DNA from: Reichenbachiella agariperforans
GTDB lineage: Bacteria; Bacteroidota; Bacteroidia; Cytophagales; Cyclobacteriaceae
Direction of reading: 5' to 3'
NCBI RefSeq assembly: GCF_900142205.1
Contig: NZ_FRAA01000001.1
Location: 236,889 to 300,888, forward strand
Length of the DNA stretch: 64,000 nucleotides
The notes below the pieces were generated by a model, which saw nothing but the letters and a program-made list of their open reading frames with translations, made no database searches and was not told the origin of the DNA. The translations under genes were made by a program, and so were the position numbers. This document shows positions 54,184 to 64,000 of the stretch, one piece after another (the stretch's first letter is position 1; every line of letters begins with the position of its first letter).

Positions 54184-57100
54184 ATGAAAAAATTAAACTT
54201 TAAGCTTAGAGAGTTCGGGCTTAGGTTGTTGGTCTTTGGCATAACTATGCTCAGTATCAATGCAACAATAGCCCAGACTTTTACGACAGATACGCCTCCC
54301 ACAGTGGAAGTGAAATATGCCGGAGAATCCGACACCTATACCTATCAAGGAACTGGCTTTGATCCAGGCACTACATTTATAGTATATCATGGAACGCTTA
54401 GTGAAAACACTGTCTTGGGCACCAGTACAACGCAAGACGCTGATACTGACATAGTGTTTAACTGGCCTGATGGTGACATGAATATCAACGTGTCAATCGG
54501 CGCATTCTCTGGTAGTGACTTTGATGCGGATCCATATACTGAAATCGTAGCAGGGTCATCGTCATTGTTCGATATTGACAAGTCAACACTCGATATAACA
54601 GATGTAGAAGACGATCTCGGAGGGTCAATATCTACCGCATATCCTGGGGACGAAATCAAGGTAAATGGCACACTATTGAATATTGACCTTAGTAACTACA
54701 ACTATGCGGTATCAGTAGGTGATGGTACCAACGAGTATTTGCTCGAAAACCTAAACACTGACGACATTGACAATACCGCTGGAGTCAAAACTTTTGAAGT
54801 CACAGGCAATATCCCTACAGGTATTGAATATGATTTAGATGAAGTAACGCTCTATGCTTATGAAAAGAGTGCTACCACACCACTGTTAGGCTTGAATCTA
54901 TCTAACGATTTTTCACTTTCTGGATCTACTGATGATTTTGATGTAGAAGGTGGGGAAGAAGATGTCGCTACAGGAGTTCTTTTTGATAAAGACGAAGAAA
55001 GAAGCATCACATCAGAAGCTATGTATATAGATTCCGAAAACGGCACTATTACGTTGAGTTTAGCTAGAGGTCAAAACCTTATCAGTCCAGCAGGGACCGA
55101 TTTGGTGATCGAGTATAGCACCAATGGATCAACCTATAGTGAGCTTTCTAGTATCACGATGAACGAGTTGACAGCTATCGGTAGTGGTCATACGACAGTA
55201 GAATTAACTTCTTTGCCAGCTGGGATTGCTAGCAACACTACACAGTTTAGAGTCAGACAAGAGGGCAACAATGGTCTCAACCTTGACACATGGTACTTAG
55301 TAGACATGAATATCTCAATTGAGTCTAATATAATTAGCCAGAGTAGATTTAATCTCGATCCTCAGACTTTAAATATACCAAGACCTAACATCACGATTGA
55401 TGCTATAGCTACTACACCAATCTATCCGATGACTGAACTGACTCAGACTTGGACTATTGATAATGGAGCATTCCCAGCAGCTACAGAAGCAAAATTAATG
55501 CTTTCAAGAACCGGAGATGAGGAATATGATTTAGTCCTAGCAGACATTACAGACATTACTTCTGGCACTGTCACCTTCGAAGCACCGATACTGCAAGCAG
55601 GCTTTTATGGTACCTACATTGCTGTAAATGGTGAAAAGTACAATTCTTCGCTCACTATGGACGGTTTAGGACTTACGATAGATGACATCAGCTTTACTGA
55701 CCCGATTACGATAGCAGGTGCTGATTATGGTTTTCCTGGAAGTAGTGTAACGGTAGATTTCACTGTATCAGGTGTACCGGGTGCAGGTGCAGAGCTCATG
55801 CTAAGCGTCTATGACAATGATGAGATGGAGTATTACATGATAGGTGCTAACTCTACCGTGGTAGAAGGTGCAGGGACTATTACCGCAACCCTACCTCAAG
55901 ATTTTGACTATGGTACTACACCGTCACTTGAAATCAGTATTACTACAGGGGTTTTCAATAACTCTTCGACAAGCCAAACACTGCTAAATGAAAGCTGGTC
56001 TGGCAGTGAAGGTCCTTCAAGTTTAACATTCGAGGGTATCGAAACGTATAATAATGCCGAAACATCCATGGTATCAAGTAGCCAAAGAAGTATAACTACC
56101 GAAGCTTTTGATATGAGGTATGGAGGTTCGCTTCAATTCTATTTTACAAATTCTGTATTTACATCCCCTTTTGATGTAATGATAGAAGCCTCTACCGATG
56201 GAAGCAACTGGGAAGAAATTGAATCTAAAGCGATTAGCGCTAGTGGTTACGACAATACGGGCTTGATCACCTTACCAAATCACCTTTGGTCAGAGACTAC
56301 TTCCTTAAGGTTTGTGTACAACAAGAATGGAGAGTCTGGATATCAGGAGAACATAGTTGAAGTTTACTATGCGCTTGTATACTCGGCAACCTTTATGGAA
56401 ACTTCTAATACTACTTCTGTATTCAACCTACTAAGACCATCACTGGATGTGGAAGAGTTGGACCACTCCTCGTTCTCTTTAGGGGAAACAATAACAATCA
56501 ACTACAACGCACAGAATTTCCCAACAGGAACTGAGTATGCTGCAGTTTTAGAACAAGGAGATGCATACTATGTACTCGGAACTAGCAATGGACAAAATGC
56601 TTCAAGCATTAATGCTGTCATGCCTAGTCTGATTCCATTAGACCGAGAAGAAGCAACACCTGATTATGACATTGTGGTTTACCCATACTCCCCTACTACT
56701 GCTGGAGGAGACTTCTTAAAAGGAGAAACAATCACTTTGGAAGAAATGAATCAGTTCGTATCGGTAATGGGAGTAAATGGTACTGTAGATTATCAAGATA
56801 TAGAATTCACTAGCTCTGGTGAGCGTTTTGTCGTCACTGAAGCATTCGATCTATCAGGAGGAGAATCGGCTACCTTATCATTTAACTTTAGTAGCTATAC
56901 AGGTCTAGATATTCATACAAACAAAAACATAGTACCAAGGCTAGAAGCATCTACTGATGGATCTACTTTCCAAGTGATCCCTGTCTATGAACTAGAAGAC
57001 GGAGAAGATCAAATCTATGATGACGGTTTACTGTACTTGTCACAAGGTTATGCTGTGGAAATTCCTTCAGCATTTTTAACAACTTCTACGAGCTTCCGAT

Positions 57101-60100
57101 TTGTGCAACCCTTGAATCTAGGTACTAATCAGAATGGATGGGAAATTTCAAACCTAGCTATTAAACTAGATTTAGGCAATGCACTTGATGACTACCTCTA
57201 CACTACGGTAAACAATCCTATCGATATTGATATTAATGGACCAAGTTTATCACATTATGAGTGGTCTCTAACTGATCTAGATGATGCAGTATTCAATGGT
57301 GAAGAGTTTGATTACGACTGGAACACGAATGAAAACATCACTAACCCTGACTTGTTCCCTAGTGGTACGACTTTCATTTTTACAATGGACGAAACTGACC
57401 CAGAAACGAATGAAAACATCATATTAGGAACAACGACTTCCTTGGGTACTTCTACAGGAACAGTTCCTAGCTATGTAGAAAACGGCAGCTACGATGTTTT
57501 CATGTCTGCGATGGTTACAGTGGATGGAGTAGACTATTACCTCTACGAAGACGAAACTGTAGGAAGCCTTGAAGTCTTCTTAAGAGCTGTTAGAACTACT
57601 TTTGTTTTTGACGAAAACGACGTATTCTATGCGGGTAACTCTGCGACATTCAGCATTGAAATCGAAAACGATGAAAGTAATACTGCAGGCATAGACGGAT
57701 TATTCGCCAACCTATTGGTTATTGATTATGATGGAAATGATGATCTATTATTAGCCACTCAAGAAGGGGTAGATAACATTACTGTTGACCTCCCTCCTTA
57801 CTTACGTGGTGGCAACTATGAATTTCAAGTTATGCTCACTGAGGGTGCTTCATTTGGAGAAGCAGGGGACTTAGCTAATTTTGATGACGCAGCTGACCCT
57901 ATGTCTATTGGTGGAGACTATTATAATAGTGGAAACTTTCAAACAGTCATAGAAACAAGAGATTTCTATGAGTCTAACTTCTCGTATAACACTAATAGAA
58001 CATTTTCTTGGAACTATGAATTTGATCCTGTAACTGCAGCAAGTAGTTCAAGTAACGAAAGAATGGCTTTCCAGTATTCTAAAGATGGAGGTAATTCATG
58101 GTCTACGTACACTTATTTTAATGGACCAAATACTAGTAGTTATTCTCCCAACTTGAACTACTTCATTGATGGGACTTATAATAGTCCAGCAGGTACTTAT
58201 AATGAAAGGGTTAGGTTCAGATGGATAATTTATGATCCAAATGAAAGTTACATTCCTACGTCACAAGGCAGTACCTTAAAGTTGAGTAATGTAGAAATTG
58301 CTAGCTACGCTTCCAGCATGGAAACTAGCACTTATTATTTCCCTACAGGTGCAGAAATCAGAGACGAGATTTCTTTTGATAATGACTTTGGCAGAGGTTT
58401 GATTTCAACTAAGGAGTTTAAAGCTGGTGATCTTGAAAGGTTTGAGTTAGTTTCTTTTGATTTAAGCTTTGAAGAAGTACTCAATAACATGGCATCTAAT
58501 CAAGTCCTTGTTTTTGAATACTCTATTGATGGTGGTTCTACTTATACTGAGGTTTCTTCTTTCCCCAATCAAAATATCTATGATGACCTATTTGATGGTG
58601 AAGAAGAAAAATTAGATAATGAAACTTTTGAGTTTGTTGTCACTAACGAGATGAAGTCAAATGACGTAAAATTCAGGTTCAGACAAGAAGAAAGGAACGA
58701 TATCGACGTGTCTATTGGATTCCTTGAGTTCTTACCAGCTAAGATTCTTCCATTCGACTATATCAGTGACGATCAAACGATTGCAGAGCAAGCACTTTTG
58801 GTAACAGCTATCGCTTCGGAAGAGGCTTGTCATGAAAGTGAAGTAACGCTGAGTTACGAAGTTCGTGGTAAATTTGGCGCGGAAAATATAGTAACTGTTA
58901 ACTTTAAAGATGGAGATGGCAGTACAACTGCTTTGAGTGGCTATGAGTTCAGCATCGTAGAAGGAACTGGTGACATTAGTTTCAATCTCCCATCAGACAT
59001 ATTAAGTTCTGGAGATAATAATGCGTTCTTACTATTTAACCTTGAGGCTGAGGATAACACCTACGAAGACATCGATGAAGATTTCGAAGTGACAGGTGTC
59101 TACTCTGATTTCAATTTAGAGGTAGTTGCTCCTATCCTATTAGATACAGATTTTACAATTGAGGATCAATTGCTATGTGATACACAAGATATCATGGTGA
59201 CTATTGATGATGTTCAAAACTACTTTACTTATCAATTGATCAATAAAGAGGATGGTAGTACCCTAGGTGCCCCATTGACTTACGATCCAGAAGTAGATGA
59301 AACTGAAATTAATATCGGTGCATTGACAGACCCTATAGAAATAGGATTGATGATAACTTCTGCTTCTTCTACAGGTACAGAGTGTAATACAATCACATCA
59401 ATCTATGAAGATGAACTAGTAGTACGACCTAGTTATGTTCTATATAGAAGCCGTGATTATGGCGACAATTATATAGTCAGTGCAACTGGAAACTCAGAAA
59501 CAATCTGCGAAGGAAGTTCTAGAGTAGAATTAGCGGCAGGTAGAATCTCTAGCAATAGTACTTCTGTGTCTATGACTTCTAGTGTTGAGTGGTTTAGAGA
59601 TAATATCAACACGCCTGTAAGCACGAGTACATACCTTACATCATTCTCTCAATCTGGAGAGTACTTTGCAAGAGTAAAAGATGGAGATTGTATCTATACT
59701 ACCGAAACTATCACGATCACAGTGATCGAAAGTCCAGAAAGACCAACCGTAACTGTAGTAAGTGGTGACCTAATTGCCTGTGAAGGTAGCATAGAAGTAG
59801 TACTAGAAGCTCCAGAAGGTTTTACTCAATACGAGTGGAGCGGTGGATCAATCAATGGACAAGGCTCTAGAACTGTGACAGTAACAGAAGCAGGATCATA
59901 CAGTGTAAGAGTTTCAAACCAACCTGCAGGTTTAGGTTGTGCAAGTCCATATTCTCAACAAGTCATTGTAGAGGACGTTGCTTTACCAGAATTCACAACA
60001 AAAAACAGTACATCAACTTCTACTAGCTATAATATCTATGAAGGAGATACTAAATACAGTTGTGAAAACTATACTCTATACTTCTTTGAAAACAATTCAT

Positions 60101-61308
60101 ATGGAAATGATGGAACTGTTGTAATCTACCAAGATGGGACAGAGATTGCTAGAACACATAATAACTACTACGTAATCAATACATCTGGTATTTACCGTGC
60201 TGAATGGATTAGTGATGATTTAGATATCTCATGTACTACGTCTACTGGTGAATTTGAGATCATTCTATTTGATGAAATAGATGTTACTCCGGTATTAACC
60301 GCTGATGGTTCTCTCGAAGTATGTGAAGGTGAGTCTATCACTCTATCAACTACAAGTGACGCTCCACATTTCACTTGGTATAGAAATGGTAGTGTAATCA
60401 ATAGTTCAGAAGGAGGGGCTAATACGATTACGGTCACCCAAGAAGGACGTTATCAAGTGATGGCACACGCTACTGATGAAGTGACATGTAGTGCTAGTGA
60501 TTTATCAAATGTGATAGAAGTAAAAATAAACTATCTACCAGCTACTAACATCTCTTTTGGTAATGAGAAAACAGATTGTACGACTGGTGACGTCACTGTA
60601 GATGTATACAACACAGATGCAAACCTTAGCTATCAACTAACAGATAGAGAAACAGGTCAAAATGTAGGAGCTGCATTCTCAGGAAGTTCTTCAGGAACGG
60701 TTAACGTAACACTTTCAGGTCTAGTTGAACGTACATATTTGGGTGTAGAGGTTAGCTATACAGATGGTTCAGGCTGTTCGGATAAAGCTGATTATGTTGA
60801 CAATATCATACCAAATAGTGTAATGTTAGAAATAGAAGGCAACACATTAATGGCCACTATTTCTGGTAGTTACTTGGAATATTCATGGTATAGAAATGAT
60901 GTATTATTGAGAAATGCTACAGGTACTTCTCTATCTATAACTGATGCCGCTTCATATACCATAGAAGTCCTATTCGAAGGTGGTTGTACACTTACTTCCA
61001 ATTCTGTAGATTTAGCACCTAGTGCTCCAGCTCCAGAAGAAAGCGGTAGACTCAGTGTCAATACAACTACCTTCCCTAATCCAACGACTGGTGATCAACT
61101 CAATGTGGAAGTACTAGGTACCAACTTCGGAACCTATACTGTTAGCATCATGAGTATGTCAGGGCAAGTAATGGTCTATGAAGAATTGGATAAAAACGTA
61201 GAAGAGTTTACAAAAACTATTTCTGTTAGTCACCTTCAGAGAGGCTTGTATAACCTACAAATCAAGAAAGGTGATGAATTAGAAAACATCAGAATTCTTA
61301 AAAACTAA
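54184..61308 (+). CDS. Giant T9SS-exported surface protein with Reelin-like and Ig-like modules
   Basis: A 2374-residue protein with a signal peptide (ending TIAQ, about residue 31). Five Reelin-like jelly-roll modules start near residues 275, 635, 880, 1250 and 1400; each has R-x-I-T-T-E-A-F, EYSTDGSTY-type strands and a late F-R-F-x-Q. Examples are VLVFEYSIDGGSTYTEV and VKFRFRQEER. Alternating modules have YPGDEIKV/FPGSSVTV starts. From about residue 1770 there are Ig-like domains with conserved C-E-G (ETICEGS, LIACEGS, LEVCEGE). The last 75 residues are a T9SS type A sorting domain (FPNPTTGDQLNVEV ... RGLYNLQIKKG). It is likely cell-surface attached and used in adhesion or recognition. GC content seems lower than in the neighbours. 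Confidence 0.85.
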   Translation: MKKLNFKLREFGLRLLVFGITMLSINATIAQTFTTDTPPTVEVKYAGESDTYTYQGTGFDPGTTFIVYHGTLSENTVLGTSTTQDADTDIVFNWPDGDMNINVSIGAFSGSDFDADPYTEIVAGSSSLFDIDKSTLDITDVEDDLGGSISTAYPGDEIKVNGTLLNIDLSNYNYAVSVGDGTNEYLLENLNTDDIDNTAGVKTFEVTGNIPTGIEYDLDEVTLYAYEKSATTPLLGLNLSNDFSLSGSTDDFDVEGGEEDVATGVLFDKDEERSITSEAMYIDSENGTITLSLARGQNLISPAGTDLVIEYSTNGSTYSELSSITMNELTAIGSGHTTVELTSLPAGIASNTTQFRVRQEGNNGLNLDTWYLVDMNISIESNIISQSRFNLDPQTLNIPRPNITIDAIATTPIYPMTELTQTWTIDNGAFPAATEAKLMLSRTGDEEYDLVLADITDITSGTVTFEAPILQAGFYGTYIAVNGEKYNSSLTMDGLGLTIDDISFTDPITIAGADYGFPGSSVTVDFTVSGVPGAGAELMLSVYDNDEMEYYMIGANSTVVEGAGTITATLPQDFDYGTTPSLEISITTGVFNNSSTSQTLLNESWSGSEGPSSLTFEGIETYNNAETSMVSSSQRSITTEAFDMRYGGSLQFYFTNSVFTSPFDVMIEASTDGSNWEEIESKAISASGYDNTGLITLPNHLWSETTSLRFVYNKNGESGYQENIVEVYYALVYSATFMETSNTTSVFNLLRPSLDVEELDHSSFSLGETITINYNAQNFPTGTEYAAVLEQGDAYYVLGTSNGQNASSINAVMPSLIPLDREEATPDYDIVVYPYSPTTAGGDFLKGETITLEEMNQFVSVMGVNGTVDYQDIEFTSSGERFVVTEAFDLSGGESATLSFNFSSYTGLDIHTNKNIVPRLEASTDGSTFQVIPVYELEDGEDQIYDDGLLYLSQGYAVEIPSAFLTTSTSFRFVQPLNLGTNQNGWEISNLAIKLDLGNALDDYLYTTVNNPIDIDINGPSLSHYEWSLTDLDDAVFNGEEFDYDWNTNENITNPDLFPSGTTFIFTMDETDPETNENIILGTTTSLGTSTGTVPSYVENGSYDVFMSAMVTVDGVDYYLYEDETVGSLEVFLRAVRTTFVFDENDVFYAGNSATFSIEIENDESNTAGIDGLFANLLVIDYDGNDDLLLATQEGVDNITVDLPPYLRGGNYEFQVMLTEGASFGEAGDLANFDDAADPMSIGGDYYNSGNFQTVIETRDFYESNFSYNTNRTFSWNYEFDPVTAASSSSNERMAFQYSKDGGNSWSTYTYFNGPNTSSYSPNLNYFIDGTYNSPAGTYNERVRFRWIIYDPNESYIPTSQGSTLKLSNVEIASYASSMETSTYYFPTGAEIRDEISFDNDFGRGLISTKEFKAGDLERFELVSFDLSFEEVLNNMASNQVLVFEYSIDGGSTYTEVSSFPNQNIYDDLFDGEEEKLDNETFEFVVTNEMKSNDVKFRFRQEERNDIDVSIGFLEFLPAKILPFDYISDDQTIAEQALLVTAIASEEACHESEVTLSYEVRGKFGAENIVTVNFKDGDGSTTALSGYEFSIVEGTGDISFNLPSDILSSGDNNAFLLFNLEAEDNTYEDIDEDFEVTGVYSDFNLEVVAPILLDTDFTIEDQLLCDTQDIMVTIDDVQNYFTYQLINKEDGSTLGAPLTYDPEVDETEINIGALTDPIEIGLMITSASSTGTECNTITSIYEDELVVRPSYVLYRSRDYGDNYIVSATGNSETICEGSSRVELAAGRISSNSTSVSMTSSVEWFRDNINTPVSTSTYLTSFSQSGEYFARVKDGDCIYTTETITITVIESPERPTVTVVSGDLIACEGSIEVVLEAPEGFTQYEWSGGSINGQGSRTVTVTEAGSYSVRVSNQPAGLGCASPYSQQVIVEDVALPEFTTKNSTSTSTSYNIYEGDTKYSCENYTLYFFENNSYGNDGTVVIYQDGTEIARTHNNYYVINTSGIYRAEWISDDLDISCTTSTGEFEIILFDEIDVTPVLTADGSLEVCEGESITLSTTSDAPHFTWYRNGSVINSSEGGANTITVTQEGRYQVMAHATDEVTCSASDLSNVIEVKINYLPATNISFGNEKTDCTTGDVTVDVYNTDANLSYQLTDRETGQNVGAAFSGSSSGTVNVTLSGLVERTYLGVEVSYTDGSGCSDKADYVDNIIPNSVMLEIEGNTLMATISGSYLEYSWYRNDVLLRNATGTSLSITDAASYTIEVLFEGGCTLTSNSVDLAPSAPAPEESGRLSVNTTTFPNPTTGDQLNVEVLGTNFGTYTVSIMSMSGQVMVYEELDKNVEEFTKTISVSHLQRGLYNLQIKKGDELENIRILKN

Positions 61309-61314
61309 GTAATC

Positions 61315-61722
61315 ATGAAAAAAGCAATAAATTATATAATCGTACTTGGGATGGCTGCATTAGCCTTCTCATGTACCGATCCTGAGGAATTTACCGCTGC
61401 TAAAAACAAGCCCTACGGTGATTGGGAAGTTCAGCAGTACTATGTTGACGGTCAAAATAATGGCAACTCTATCCTGGAGAGATTTACATTGGAAAGAGAT
61501 GGTTCTTTCTTATTAGAAGACGAAAATGGAGTTCTTTTCTATGGAACATGGGAGTCGACTGACACTAGCCTTACATTAACAGAGGCAGGTGAAAGCACTC
61601 AAATTTTTCAATTTGAAATCGTATTTTTAGGTCCTGAAAAAATGCAACTTTTACAAAGCATTGAAGGGTTAGACTTAGAAATCAGATATCTAATGAACTG
61701 GCAAAATGCAGATGAATATTAA
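61315..61722 (+). CDS. Lipocalin-like lipoprotein
   Basis: A 135-residue lipoprotein (lipobox AFSC, Cys about residue 20). It has GDWEVQQYYVDG, RDGSFLLEDENGVLFYGTW and TSLTLTEAGES, the usual pattern of lipocalin-like/DUF4923-type domains. It begins 6 bp after the giant protein, so is co-transcribed and possibly bound to it on the surface. Terminator directly after. Confidence 0.78.
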   Translation: MKKAINYIIVLGMAALAFSCTDPEEFTAAKNKPYGDWEVQQYYVDGQNNGNSILERFTLERDGSFLLEDENGVLFYGTWESTDTSLTLTEAGESTQIFQFEIVFLGPEKMQLLQSIEGLDLEIRYLMNWQNADEY

Positions 61723-61754
61723 TCTCATCTAGTCATAAACACTATTATATGAAA

Positions 61755-61788
61755 AGCGGTGATCTAAAAAGGTCATCGCTTTTTTTTA
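61755..61788 (+). terminator. Rho-independent terminator of adhesin operon
   Basis: AGCGGTGATC pairs with GGTCATCGCT (two G-T pairs) around TAAAAA, then eight T. 32 bp after the lipoprotein stop. Confidence 0.88.
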
Positions 61789-61899
61789 TTCCTCGACAAA
61801 TGTCCCTTACTTTGATATCATTCTGTTCTATGACCTAGAGAAGTTAACCAAAACCGAAAAATATAATCCACCACAGATTATTTGGATAATTCCTAGACT

Positions 61900-63744
61900 A
61901 TGAAAAAACACTTACTTGTTAGTTTGTTTTCGCTCTTGATCAGTACTGGTACTGTGAACGCACAACTTAGAGTGGACAGGGTCATTCCTCCCTCCTTCAA
62001 TGCTGCGGCGATTATCAAATACTGCGATCACCCTGTAGGAATCAAATATGGCGTCCCTAAAATTAAAATCCCTATTCAGACCCTCATCAAAGACGACTTA
62101 TTTGTACCCATCAGCCTCAACTATCACACGATAGGTATCAAAGTAGAAGAAGAAGCTACATGGGCAGGGCTAGGCTGGCATCTCGAAGCTGGTGGTACAA
62201 TAACCCGACTGATCAGAGGCGAAAACGATCTCGCCCTAGCTGACAAAGCATCTAATAGTAAAGCATTGGGTTACCCCTTCGAACATATCAAACCTTGTTT
62301 TGACGACTGTCAAGAAAATGAAAATGATGACTTCCACGAAAAGGTATGCGCTGGTGAGATTGACTCAGATCCAGACATATTCTTCTTCAACATTCTAGGC
62401 ATGAAAGGGAAATTCCTTTTGACTCCTGATCATGACAGTACGACCCAGATTCTCAAAATAGAACTTGTCCGTCCAAGACAGATGACTGCTGAGTTTTACA
62501 TGGCCGACAACTATTGGAAGATATCTGACCAAATGGGCTATCAATACATCTTCAAACAGAAAGAAATTACTAAATCAATCAGTACTTATTTGGACTATAA
62601 GTTCGAAACTGAGTCTACAGATTTTGATTTCAACAGTCAAACAGCTACTACGTCGTGGCACATGAGTAAGATCATCTCTCCCAGTGGAGTGGAAGCAACA
62701 TTCAAATATGATGTAAACATAGACGGTGTGTCCAAATACCTCAGCAATAGCGCTTATCACAAAATGAACATCAACGACGAAGAACTTTGGGATGTACACT
62801 ATAGTTCCTATTGTTTTCCAGACAGTATCGAAAACGTTCGTGTCACCTCAGAGTACCTTCATTCAGATGTATACTTGGAGTCTATCACTCTAGGTGACTA
62901 TGTCGCGCACTTTAGTAAATCGGAACAAGATGGTATCAGATCCTCAAGCACCACTGGAGCTGGCACCAATCATTTCATCCAAGCAGTTGCTCCTAACTAC
63001 AGACGACAACAACTTGACAAGCTAGAAATCCTCCAAGGGGGAAACTCTATTACTTCAGCTGATTTCAAATTCTCAAAATTCAAATCTTATGAAGTAGTAG
63101 ACAACCCTATACTTAATCACCGATTGAAATTGGACAGTATGCTACTCACTAAACATGGAGAGACAAAGCACATGGGGTTTGAGTACGTCGAAAAATATGG
63201 TCTCCCCTCAAAAGAAAGTCATGCTAGAGATCTATGGGGTTACTATAATGGAGAAGATAAAGTGACCAATATCACACCCTCAGACTACTTTAATTATTCT
63301 CAACCTGAAAAACTACTGCAAGAAGAAGGCAAGACCAAGCATTATTCAATAGATCATATCAAGGAAGGAGTCATAGCTAAAATAGATTTCGGAGGAGGAA
63401 AGGACAGAACCTATCAATTTGATCATCAGGAGTTTTTTGACATAGATCTAGAGATTACAGACCACTTCACGAATAACATGAAGGAGAGTAATTTTAACTC
63501 ACATATCAAGCCTTTCATCTTTGGAGGACTCAGAGTTTCAGAGATCGTCGAATCATACCCCAAAGAAAAAATATACAAAGACTTCTTCTACACGATCAAT
63601 CGTCAAGAATCTGGAAAACTAATTATCACCCATTACAGTCATGAGCACCACGGATATGGGCATACTACCTCTGGCAATCATGGAGTCAAATACCCAAAGG
63701 TACGCATCAAGACAGGTAAGCTCTTTAATGGCCACAAATTTTAG
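61900..63744 (+). CDS. RHS-shell-type protein without RHS repeats (truncated form)
   Basis: A 614-residue exported protein with signal peptide ending NAQ (about residue 22). FNAAAIIKYCDHPVGIKYGV followed by VPISLNYHTIGIKVEEEATW and GLGWHLEAGGTITRLIRGEN matches the N-terminal shell domain of long Bacteroidota RHS/YD-repeat proteins. The usual RHS repeat core and toxin are absent: the protein stops (LFNGHKF) where those proteins continue. It is either a natural short variant or a truncation. A FISUMP gene starts 3 bp later. Confidence 0.75.
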   Translation: MKKHLLVSLFSLLISTGTVNAQLRVDRVIPPSFNAAAIIKYCDHPVGIKYGVPKIKIPIQTLIKDDLFVPISLNYHTIGIKVEEEATWAGLGWHLEAGGTITRLIRGENDLALADKASNSKALGYPFEHIKPCFDDCQENENDDFHEKVCAGEIDSDPDIFFFNILGMKGKFLLTPDHDSTTQILKIELVRPRQMTAEFYMADNYWKISDQMGYQYIFKQKEITKSISTYLDYKFETESTDFDFNSQTATTSWHMSKIISPSGVEATFKYDVNIDGVSKYLSNSAYHKMNINDEELWDVHYSSYCFPDSIENVRVTSEYLHSDVYLESITLGDYVAHFSKSEQDGIRSSSTTGAGTNHFIQAVAPNYRRQQLDKLEILQGGNSITSADFKFSKFKSYEVVDNPILNHRLKLDSMLLTKHGETKHMGFEYVEKYGLPSKESHARDLWGYYNGEDKVTNITPSDYFNYSQPEKLLQEEGKTKHYSIDHIKEGVIAKIDFGGGKDRTYQFDHQEFFDIDLEITDHFTNNMKESNFNSHIKPFIFGGLRVSEIVESYPKEKIYKDFFYTINRQESGKLIITHYSHEHHGYGHTTSGNHGVKYPKVRIKTGKLFNGHKF

Positions 63745-63747
63745 ACT

Positions 63748-64000
63748 ATGAAAAAGAAAATCACAACGTTCATCATTGGGTTGGTAGCAGCAATAAGCCA
63801 TGGCTTGTCAGCTCAGGATATAACAGGAGTATTTTTTGACCCCAGAGATGGACAAGAATATGAAACCGTATTCATCGAACTACAATTAGAAGGTGGCGCA
63901 TCAGTAGTCAAAGAATGGCTTGGTCAAAATCTAAACTACCCCATGGAAGGCGCTTTCTGTTACAAAAACTATGAGGAATACTGCGATACCTTTGGGCGTT
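63748..64000 (+). CDS. FISUMP-domain protein, 3' end cut by window edge
   Basis: First 84 codons of an exported protein with signal peptide ending LSAQ (about residue 23). The remaining residues include DPRDGQEYETVFIELQ, WLGQNLNYP, and CYKNYEEYCDTFGR, the standard FISUMP (Fibrobacter succinogenes major domain) pattern of D-x-D-G-x-x-Y-x-T-V and CY-x-N...C-x-x-x-G-R. The domain is surface-exposed in other Bacteroidota. It starts 3 bp after the RHS-shell stop, so is co-transcribed. Confidence 0.85.
   Translation, partial: MKKKITTFIIGLVAAISHGLSAQDITGVFFDPRDGQEYETVFIELQLEGGASVVKEWLGQNLNYPMEGAFCYKNYEEYCDTFGR

Overview
The window is chromosomal DNA of a marine-type Bacteroidota, most likely order Cytophagales (Reichenbachiella/Marivirga-like; the rank below order is a guess). 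The supporting signs are a PorU-type C25 sortase, type IX secretion (T9SS) C-terminal domains, a FISUMP-domain protein, Bacteroidota-style promoters (TAnnTTTG at -7), several TTG starts, few Shine-Dalgarno sites, and DUF3667 and ECF sigma/membrane-protein/barrel operons. No rRNA, tRNA, insertion sequence, prophage or CRISPR array was seen. Two genes are cut by the window edges.

Layout. 1-7.3 kb: an outer-membrane barrel (partial), a GNAT acetyltransferase, a pirin, then a reverse-strand ECF sigma / membrane anti-sigma-like / barrel operon and a PadR regulator with a large PspC-GIN fusion. 7.6-13.7 kb: a T9SS pair (PorV/PorQ-like barrel and a 1679-residue PorU2-type sortase). 13.8-20 kb: housekeeping genes (small conserved protein, Ffh, methyltransferase, MATE, Nudix, UPF0114, RDD, SRPBCC). 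20.1-26.4 kb: a repeat/hairpin, thioredoxin, a three-gene operon headed by a TrpF-like protein without the catalytic Cys, and a reverse operon of MpaB/Lcp-like oxygenase, membrane protein and histidine kinase. 26.6-35.5 kb: KtrB/KtrA potassium uptake, then a CzcA-type metal efflux operon with a small Cys/His-rich secreted protein. 35.9-48.9 kb: membrane-anchored patatin, TIR-TM-WD40 protein, DEAD-box helicase, a GAF/HisKA-like protein without a kinase ATPase domain, a zincin-like protein, GH3, universal stress protein and small stress-type proteins. 48.9-52.9 kb: a decayed small gene, cytidine deaminase, a fatty acid desaturase whose first exon-length stretch is out of frame, and an ABC-F ATPase. 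52.9-64 kb: a surface-protein region with a 56-residue secreted peptide, a small barrel, a 2374-residue T9SS protein with Reelin-like and Ig-like modules, a lipoprotein, an RHS-shell-type protein that stops before any RHS core, and a FISUMP protein.

The genes fit a surface-active, T9SS-using heterotroph: the sortase pair would process and anchor proteins such as the giant adhesin-like protein. The best candidates for something undescribed are the adhesin locus (53.5-61.7 kb), the truncated RHS-shell/FISUMP pair, the convergent patatin/TIR-WD40 pair, the TrpF-like pseudoenzyme operon, and several small peptides and frame-disrupted genes.
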